Positions 55,850 to 64,000 of a stretch of 64,000 nucleotides of DNA are shown in pieces. The notes under the pieces are model-generated. The model was not told the DNA's origin. It saw nothing but the letters and a program-made list of their open reading frames with translations, and made no database searches. The DNA comes from Serpula lacrymans var. lacrymans S7.9. Taxonomy: Eukaryota; Basidiomycota; Agaricomycetes; Boletales; Serpulaceae. A program made the translations under genes and the position numbers. The stretch's first letter is position 1; each line of letters starts with the position of its first letter. The stretch is from contig NW_006763293.1 of NCBI RefSeq assembly GCF_000218685.1, positions 3,035,968 to 3,099,967 on the forward strand, read 5' to 3'.

Positions 55850-58075
55850 TCAAAAGTGCTCCACAGTAAATGTCCATTTACCCTCAGTAATATCAAAGCT
55901 TTCGAAATGCGTATCCTTCATGGCTTTCAGCCTCTTCAAGTGCTTCACTGCGCTTGGTTGCTTCTCGTCTTTGATGGGTTCCCTCGTCGCCTTATCCACA
56001 GCCCAGCATCGCAGTAGCACAATCATTGCGCGTACATTCAGCCCAGTCCCAGCAGGCGGTTTGTCAGCATCGTCACTGTCAGGGTAGACGCTACATTCTT
56101 TGTCGTCGAATCGCACGAGCTCGCCCAGCAATGCGCCAAGTTTGGGGAGACCCGTGAGATCCACCGGCTCCAAAAACTGTATTTCACCGTAACCAACACG
56201 TCCGACTACAAGCTTCTCGAACGCTACCAGCTCCTCATATCCAGCATGAACGAGTGTCTGTAGGTCAGGCTTAACCCAGTAGTCTCCGTGCTGTAGTGGC
56301 GCGCTCTCCTTGTCAGCTTTGGCTGGCGACTTTGTACGACTGTCGTTGATTAGTGAACTCGAACTTTGTGCCGTGAAGCGGTTTGGCATATTGCGGGCAG
56401 CTGGAGTTGGAGATTCTGCAGTTCGATTAGGTGCTGGTGATATCGTAGTCGATGATGCCAATTCCTTCTCTCGCATGACTTCCTTTTCTCGAGCAGCCTG
56501 GCTCAGAGCGGGACTAAATGTGATTTTTCCAGGGCTGCTTCGCATCCCTGGTGATCCACCCGATTTGCTAAACAGATCTGAAGGTTCTACTTTCTTATCC
56601 AATATCAGCTTCTTCACGCTCTGCCTTCCCCCACTACCAAGTGAGGGACTGGAACTTCTATTCAAAAACGCATCAGGTCCCACAGATGCCCTGCCATCCA
56701 TACGGCTGAGGGACAGGGCATTAGGTTTCCCAGATGTGAGTGATAAACCACCGGAGAAACCATTAATGCCTTGTCCTCCCATATTCGACATGGACGCCGA
56801 CGATGCGAACCCACGTAGTTTGGAGTTGGCGGGGGTGTAACCCAATTGTAAACGTGGCACAACTGATCGGGTCGGTACATCGACGAAAAAGCCGGGTTTC
56901 TTTTTGGGTTGCTGTTCAAGTGTAACTGCTCGAGGGCCAGGTGGCAACATGGAGAATATGGGCAGGTTGCTCCCGATTGGTTGATTGATAGATGCCGTTA
57001 GTGTGCCTTGAGCACCTGGAGCACTTGCAGACGCATTTAACATCCCTGACTGCCCGAATGTGTTTCCAAATAACGTGCTGCCTCCTGTTTGACCCGTAGA
57101 GGTTGACATGCCAAGGGTAGGGGCAGTGGGTTTAGGCGCATTGAACAAGGAAGACCCAAACGTGTTTGTGCCAGCCGCAGGTTGCTGCGCGGTTGACTGC
57201 CCTAAAGGTTGTCCAAATATGCTTGTTTGCTGACCAGCTCCTGCCGTCGTTGTATTCGCTCCTGTCTGACCAAAGCCACTACTAAACAATCCTCCTGACC
57301 CTGGGGTGGTTGTAGCAGGCTTTGGCGCGAACAAACTGGTGTTTTGGGCAGGTTGTTGCTGAGTCTGTTGGTTATTTCCAAACAAACCTCCAGTATTGCC
57401 AAAAAGCCCAGTATTTGGTTGGGTCGAAGGTGGGTTAAACACTAGCACTGAGGTATCAGCAGTGTGAAGAGAACTGGGAGGGTAATAATAAGCGTACAGC
57501 TAGTTGGTTGTGTTTGATTCGGTTGTTGTTGGTTGCCTTGATTTTGTTGGGGTTGACCGAAAATGCTCCCACCAGTATTCCCAAATAGGTTTCCTGCCGG
57601 TTGGGTCTGCTGCCCCTGGGGCTGTGTCTGACCAAATCCGCTGAAGCCAGTAGTTGGTGCTGCCGGTTGAGATGGTGCGCCGAATATTGATGGTTTGGCG
57701 GCATTATTGGCATTGTTGGTACCTTCGATACCAATGACCTTCAGTTTCTAGTTCAACTGTACGAAATAGAACTCACCGAAACTACCGAAACCACCTGCAG
57801 GCTGCGACTGCTGTGGCTGACCAAACAAGCTGGTCCCTGTCGTGTTGGTTTGTTGCTGATTAGCTGGCTGACCAAAGGTATTGGTGCCACCGAGGGCATT
57901 GTTATCTGGAAAAAGGTAATGAGGATTAAGAACTTAAGAGAAGACGAAAACGAACTTGTCCCGAAGGTCCCAAAGCCAGTGGTGGGCTTATTCTGTTGTC
58001 CAAATCCTGAACCGAAAGTACCTGCTCCGGTAGCGGGTTGTTGAGTTTGCCCAAAGGTACCAAAGCCTGTGGTAG

Positions 58076-58109
<34 letters not shown>

Positions 58110-59367
58110 TTGTTGTTGTTGGTGTTGTTGTGTTTGACCGAAAGCGCCACCACCGAAGAGGCTTCCAGTTGTATTTGGAGCATTCGCAGTCTGACCAAAC
58201 GACCCGAAAGCGCCACCTGTCGTCGTGCTAGGTTGGGCAGGATTCGTATTTCCGAATGTGTTGTTGGCGTTGCCGAACATGGAGTTTCCTGTTTGTGCTG
58301 AAGCACCAAAAGCACCTGTCGAAGGTTGCGTGGTTGTGGTCGAACCGAAGGATGTTTGGCCAAAAGCACCTGCAGTTTTACGGCCCTGCTGATAATCTTG
58401 CACTCGAAGTTCCTATATCCGGACAAATAGAATTGTGCTGAGTCAGAAAAGCGCGCTGAGCTGAGCTGGTGTGGTAAGACGTAAGGGAAGTACTTCCTCC
58501 ATAACGTACCTCGAAGGAAGAGCCACGATAATGAGGCATAGCAGTCATACTCTGATACTGTACATTTTGGTTTGCCTGATCTTTTTCGTTAAATACACTG
58601 AATGGTGGATTGGCTGTTCCCGTTGTGACTGGCGTTACGCCTTCGAATGCTCCTTGCTGCGAAGTTGCTATTATGAGAGAATACATGAGCTTGAGCTAAG
58701 TTCGCGTGGACGAAACCAAAACCTACTTGGGGTCGTCCCAAAACCAGTTGCAGGTTTATTCTGTGAAAACAGGCTTCCACCACCACCAAAGGGACTTGCA
58801 GCGTTTGCGGTGTTTGTGGAAGAACCAAAAATGCTGGATGTGGTTCCGGATGGTCCTGCAGCATTGTTTGCAGTTGATCCAAATGTCCCTCCACCCCCAC
58901 CTCCGCCAAATGTCGAGGGAGCGCCTCCAAAAGCACCAAAGCCAGTGGCAGGCTTAGGAGCACTAAAGATGGAGTTGGTAGTTCCGGTTTGTGCAGGAGT
59001 GGAACCAAATGTGCCTAAAGATAACAGTTAGTTATTGAGTGGGGTAGGCGAGGCAGAAAAAACAAACCAAAGCCAGAGCCAGTATTTGCATTTGTGGTAG
59101 GTGTGCCCAAGTTGCCAAACATTGGGTTTGCCTGAGGTTGCTGCTGAGGCTGGCCAAAAGCACCTGTTGAACCAAAGGCTAAATAATGGTGGAGTTTAAA
59201 TAGGTGTTCAGACGTGACTTGAACCGCGCCAAATGACTTGACTGACCTCCTCCGCTACCGAAAGTGTTGGGCTGTCCAAAAGCAGAAGCACCTTGCTGGG
59301 GCTGTTGCTGCTGCTGGTTCTGCTGTGGATTGGCCCAGGAAGACTGAACAGTGTTGTTGCCAAACAT
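55850..59367 (-). CDS. NUP98: NUP98-type FG nucleoporin ending at the autoproteolysis site, eight exons
   Basis: Exons 59367-59247, 59178-59068, 59014-58727, 58667-58510, 58412-57956, 57905-57777, 57722-57498, 57441-55850; 3,081 nt, 1,026 residues, all GT-AG and in frame. FG/GLFG repeats fill most of the first ~600 residues (start MFGNNTVQSSW; NTGLFGNTGGLFGNN). A Gle2/Rae1-binding (GLEBS) motif at ~200-240 reads NPPFSVFNEKD, QYQSMTAMPHYRGSSFEELR and spans the exon 4/5 joint. A Gln run lies near residue 320. The last ~145 residues are the NUP98 autoproteolytic domain (GDYWVKPDLQTL ... KWTFTVEHF). The chain stops with HF, immediately before the Ser that normally follows. It belongs to the nuclear pore channel and mRNA-export docking site. 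The gene is divergent from the RNA polymerase I gene. Confidence 0.9.
58078..58133. repeat. CAG/CAA trinucleotide repeat coding for poly-Gln in NUP98
   Basis: On the minus strand about eighteen CAA/CAG codons, with one His (CAC) near the start, sit between FG repeats. The mix of CAA and CAG should limit slippage, but a 7-unit CAG block is pure. Confidence 0.9.
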
Positions 59368-59559
59368 TGTTTGATGCCCTTTTGTCGTTTGTGGCCGTTC
59401 TCGTCGTCGCTGTCGTCGAGAAAGCTGAGCTGGACGCCTATAACAGAGCGGAGTTTCAATTACAGGCTTTTCCAATGCTCCTTTAATGGAAGTACATTCC
59501 CACGATATGGTGTAGGCGCGTATAGGAGAAATTTTAGAAACGGACTCGGTGGGACTGAA
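59368..59559. promoter_or_regulatory. Shared divergent promoter region, NUP98 and RPA2 genes
   Basis: Only 192 bp separate the two start codons, which point away from each other, so the 5' leaders and promoters must share this interval. No clear TATA box is seen. Confidence 0.6.
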
Positions 59560-62500
59560 ATGCCAGACGGTTCAGAGCGCACGAAAAGAACGCCAACGTT
59601 CAATACACTAGCAAGAGAGGAGTCATTCAGAAATCCCTCGAAAACAGGATCCACCTATCCCATCCTCAACGAATTCGTTACCCCCCACATCGAATCTTTC
59701 AATGCTCTCTTCGACGATTCAGGACTGCCAAAAGGCGACGGCGACGGTCGGGGTCTTCTTTCTCTTGGACTGAAAGACATAGGCGAACGCGTCGTTTTTG
59801 ATGGAACTGGGGTGGTGGGATCAGAAAGCGGTCCCAGTGGCTGGGGAAACAGATTGAGCTGTAAGTGTCATTTAGCTCATGATACCTGCTCTACACTTTT
59901 GCTGATAACCTTTTGAAGTTTGGATCGAGGAAGTATCGATCGCGAAACCTCAGGTGCCGGAGAGAGATACGCTCAGTACAGAAAGGAGGGTATATCCTTC
60001 TGAGGTGAGTATTTTCTGTTTTATCGCATAGCCATATTCGCTCGTTATGAATCTGGAATCCCTTGTTATTTTCTTTGCACATGCTTGGAGACATGGAGAA
60101 GTGCTTCAAGATCCTTACACGGCTTTTCCCCCCAGTTTATATTACAAAGTGCTTACTTGACGATTGATATATACTGATTTCGTTTATAGGCGCGGGAGCG
60201 TTTGACATCTTATCGAGGGCGTATGCAGGCCAAAGTTTGCTGGAAACTGAACAATGACACCCATCCCAATCAACACGTAATGAGAGACTGCGGTCTTGTG
60301 CCAGTAATGGTTCGAGTAAGTGGATCCAATCCGTCAAATAAATCTTTTCATAACATAAATTTTATCACTAGTCGGTCAGATGCAACCTTCGATCTCTTTC
60401 CTCCGCAGAACTCGTCCAACACAATGAGGAACCCGAGGAGTTTGGAGGGTATTTCATCATCAACGGGAATGAGCGATTAATACGCTATCTCATCCTCCCT
60501 AGACGCAATCACGTCATCTCTCTCATCCGTCCCTCATTTAGTAATCGTGGACCTTCATATACTCAGTATGCAGTTCAAATTAGATGTGTTCGTCCCGACC
60601 AGTCAAGTGCCACCAACAGCCTGCATTACCTCTCGAACGGCAGTGCGACACTTCGATTCAGCTGGCGAAAACAAGAATATGTTATTCCCATCATGCTTAT
60701 TCTCAAGGCTCTTGTTGGAGCATCTGACAAAGAAATCTTTGAAGGCGTCATGATGCAGGATTACGACAACACATTCCTGACTGATCGAGTCGAACTGTTA
60801 TTACGCAGTTTCAAGATGTACAATCTCTACACGGGGGATCAATGTCTTGAGTATCTCGGTGACAAATTCCGCGTTGTATTGGGCATGCCAGAAGACTGGA
60901 CAAACCAAGCATTGGGTGTCTGGCTGATTCAAAAGATGATTCTTGTCCATTTGGAAACACCACGAGAAAAATTTCGCATGCTACTGTAAGGATCTAACAC
61001 TCTCATCTTCACTTGTCCGTAATCATAGTATATCTCTAGATTTATGCTGCGGAAGCTTTATGCAGTGGTATCCTCCTCTTGTTGCTCCGACAACCCCGAC
61101 TCGCCGCAACATCAGGAGGTTCTGCTTCCCGGATCCTTGTATGGAATGATCATCAAGGAGCGTTTGGAAGAAGCCTTGAACCAAGTGAGGAACCAGATTG
61201 CTACAGATGTGCGAAGGGCAGAGCCCCCACCGGACTTTTTGGATAGTGAGCATTAAGATGTGTTTACTGGAAGCTCTCCACGTTTATAACCTTTACCCCT
61301 TATAGAACGCTACATCACTAAAATTATTAACAGAGTCAACTGGGATATTGGGGCAAAAATGTCCAACTTCTTGGCCACTGGCAATCTCACATCACCTTCG
61401 GGTCTCGATTTACAACAGGCGTCTGGGTTTACGATTGTAGCAGAGAAACTTAACTGGCAACGGTATATCAGTCATTTCAGGTGTATACATCGTGGTGCTT
61501 TCTTCGCAGAACTGAAAACCACCACCGTTCGTAAACTGCTTCCTGAAGCATGGGGTATGCTCATATCTTGTCCCCTGTGCGGCCATGTATTTATGCTCTT
61601 TTCAGGTTTCCTCTGTCCGGTCCATACGCCCGATGGGTCTCCGTGTGGTCTGCTAAATCATCTTTCACGAACATGTCGCATTGTTACTTCGCCCCTAGCG
61701 GTTGCTCACATACCTGCTCTCCTGGTGGGCCATGGGATGACACGAGCCTTCTCATCATCAATAGATGGCAGAAGAAATTTATGTGTTCAGCTCGATGGGC
61801 GTGTGATAGGTTGGGCGAAACCTGCAGTTGCTCGACAGCTCGCCAACCATCTTCGCACGTGGAAAACGGAAGGGAGGCACAAAGTACCACTTGATCTAGA
61901 GATAGGGTATGTCCCCGAGTCAAAGGGGGGCCAGTACCCAGGACTCTTCCTGTTCTCCAGTCGTGCAAGAATGATGCGTCCAGTGAAGTATCTGGCGAAT
62001 GGAAAGGATGATCAGATCGGCCCTTTCGAGCAAGTGTATATGAATATCGCTGTAAAGCCGGAGGAGATTGAGGAAGGCGTATCATCACACGTAGAACATG
62101 CCCCAACGAACTTCTTGTCTATCCTTGCGAACCTCACGCCATTTTCTGATTTTAATCAGGTACGATGCGTCCTTTTCTTGCGTCTGTACCATACTCAACT
62201 ATATAACAGAGTCCGCGAAATATCTATCAGTGTCAGGTGTGTCTTAAATTTTTGCTAACGCATACACCAAATTCAAATTGCTTAGATGGGTAAACAAACG
62301 ATGGGGACGCCATCAACAGCTCTCAAACACCGGACAGATAATAAGCTGTACAAACTACAAACAGGACAAAGCCCTGTTGTTCGACCGCGACTACATAACA
62401 CTTATGCCATGGATTCTTTCCCTAATGGCACCAACGCAATTGTCGCCGTCATTTCTTACACTGGCTATGACATGGAAGATGCCATGATCCTTAATAAATC

Positions 62501-63969
62501 GGCCCATGAGCGCGGGTTTGGTTACGGCACTGTGTACAAGTCACAGATTGTTGACCTCAAGGATATGCGAGGAGCTTCCAAGTCGACAACTGCCCCAACC
62601 CTGCATTTTGGTCTTGGTGACGACATCCGCACAGAAGAAGGAAGTCGTCAACATGCCTGCTGCCACTTCCTGGACCGGGATGGTTTACCTTATATAGGGA
62701 CTAAACTAGATTCCGGCGATCCAATCGCTGCGTATGTTGACGACACTACCGGTCGTACTAAGTTTGTCAAGTACAAGGGTGATGAGCAAGCTCTCGTGGA
62801 CGAAGTTCGTCTGTTAGGTAAGATTTTCCACTATATATTTCCCTCAAAACTGGGCTGACTTGCCGTGCTAGGTGGCGACGCAGGTGATACTGAACTACAA
62901 AAACTTCATATAACATTAAGGATCACTCGGTCTCCTGTTATTGGCGACAAATTCTCATCGCGCCACGGACAGAAAGGTGTTTGTTCGCAGAAATGGCCAG
63001 CAGTCGACATGCCGTTCACAGAGAGCGGGATGCAACCTGATGTTATCATCAACCCGCATGCTTTCCCAAGTCGTATGACCATCGGCATGTTGGTAGAGAG
63101 TATGGCAGGAAAAGCTGGCGCCATGCACGGCTTAGCTCAAGATGCCACACCTTTCCAGTGAGACATGTTGTTTTGATCTTTTCAATTGAGTTGACGGGAT
63201 TTGGCAGATTCTCTGAGGAAGATACTGCTGTCGATTATTTCGGAGAGCAACTACTTGCTGCAGGTTATAACTACTACGGTAACGAGCCTATGTATTCCGG
63301 CATAACTGGCAAAGAGTTCGCTGCCGACATCTACATCGGTGTTGTCTACTACCAGAGATTGCGACACATGGTGTTAGACAAATTCCAAGTGCGAACAACA
63401 GGCCCGGTGGATCCTGTCACCCACCAGCCAGTAAAGGTATGTGCCTATTGATTTTGTTTGTGACACTTCCTCCATTGTGCTGCTTTTAGGGTCGTAAGCG
63501 CGCAGGTGGTATCCGTTTTGGAGAAATGGAGCGTGATGCTCTTATTGCCCACGGAACCTCGTTCCTATTACAAGACCGTCTGATGAATTGCTCCGATTAC
63601 TCGACAGCATGGGTCTGCCGTACCTGTGGTAGTCTGATATCTCTCGGCTACGACGATATCAGCTTAGGTGAAATGTCTGTTGGCTCATCTGGAGGGATAC
63701 GATCGACTGGCCCAGGTGGCGAATACTGCAGAGTTTGTCGTGCTACCGCAGAGGAGGAAGAGGACCGCGCTCGTCAAGCATTGGCGACTGGCCAAAATCC
63801 TCGACATGGCACCCATTCCGACATTACTGTCGCTATCAGTTCTCAAAATGTATTAGGACGGTCAACAAAGGGTGGGGATCTGGATGTGGTCGCAGTTCCT
63901 TACGTTTTCCGTTATCTCTGTGCTGAGTTGGCTTCGATGGGTATCGCCATTTCGCTAGAAGTTCGTTGA
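59560..63969 (+). CDS. RPA2: DNA-directed RNA polymerase I second-largest subunit (A135/RPA2), twelve exons
   Basis: Exons: 59560-59860, 59919-60004, 60190-60315, 60372-60985, 61040-61245, 61306-61554, 61606-62159, 62210-62236, 62286-62817, 62872-63157, 63208-63436, 63490-63969; 3,690 nt, 1,229 residues, close to yeast A135 (1,203). Landmarks: protrusion/lobe region from ~60 with MLRKLYA..; [20 protein letters not shown] (fork) at ~527; [18 protein letters not shown] at ~713; [27 protein letters not shown] at ~922 (hybrid-binding/active-site region); C-terminal zinc ribbon CRTCG ... CRVC at ~1113-1155. It catalyses rRNA synthesis with the largest subunit in the nucleolus. All introns are GT-AG, 50-185 bp. 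Complete in the window. Confidence 0.96.
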
Positions 63970-64000
63970 AGTTACCGAACTGATCTGGGTATGGACATAT

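Overview
The window looks like a chromosome arm of an agaricomycete (mushroom-type basidiomycete) fungus. Spliced host genes carry many short introns (about 55-90 bp, GT-AG with CTAAC-like branch points). The retroelements are chromoviral Ty3/gypsy and Ty1/copia types, a DUF6589-like N terminus is present, and nucleoporin, RNA polymerase I and Rcf2 genes have fungal architecture. No species is claimed.

Layout. (A) About 1-41 kb is a transposon graveyard with nested insertions. From the left: a copia reverse transcriptase relic split by a solo LTR with a perfect 5-bp target duplication; a partial LTR; a solo copia LTR; a 3.9-kb element with ~240-bp inverted ends around a palindrome-rich minisatellite; copia fragments; a second minisatellite; and stacked gypsy LTR fragments. 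Then comes a gypsy element (here gypsy-3) with a 1.8-kb LTR that contains its own ORF. Its gag-protease ORF runs into an almost intact copia (copia-2, 14.1-19.4 kb). This is followed by a gypsy-1-type fragment, a minus-strand gypsy-2, a solo gypsy-3 LTR and another LTR. Last come a truncated DUF6589-like gene, a chromodomain gypsy (gypsy-1, 30.2-36.6 kb) with a tRNA-like (SINE-like) insertion in its 5' LTR, and copia-4, itself interrupted by a solo LTR with a 5-bp duplication. (B) 41-51 kb is transitional: a small four-exon DUF6593-like gene, a decayed carboxylesterase, a coiled-coil protein gene, then clean genes for a mitochondrial Rcf2/HIG1 protein and a Faf1-like ribosome-biogenesis protein. 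(C) 52-64 kb is host sequence: a multi-pass membrane protein with a long Ser/Pro tail, a NUP98-type nucleoporin, and, divergently transcribed from a 192-bp shared intergenic region, the second-largest subunit of RNA polymerase I.

The main observations for follow-up are these. The NUP98 homologue stops exactly at the His-Phe autoproteolysis position. An ORF sits in the U3 part of a giant gypsy LTR, with silent changes modestly over-represented between two copies. Nearly all premature stops in the retroelements are TGA where CGA would fit, and two gypsy elements lost the second catalytic Asp of YxDD by what looks like CpG to CpA change, together suggesting 5-methylcytosine decay. A set of hairpins shares CTCAG/CTGAG cores with variable but complementary outer arms. 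The inferred Rcf2 gene has a 6-nt first coding exon and a GC-AG intron. Exon structures were worked out by hand from splice signals, reading frame and family similarity; no transcript or database evidence was available.
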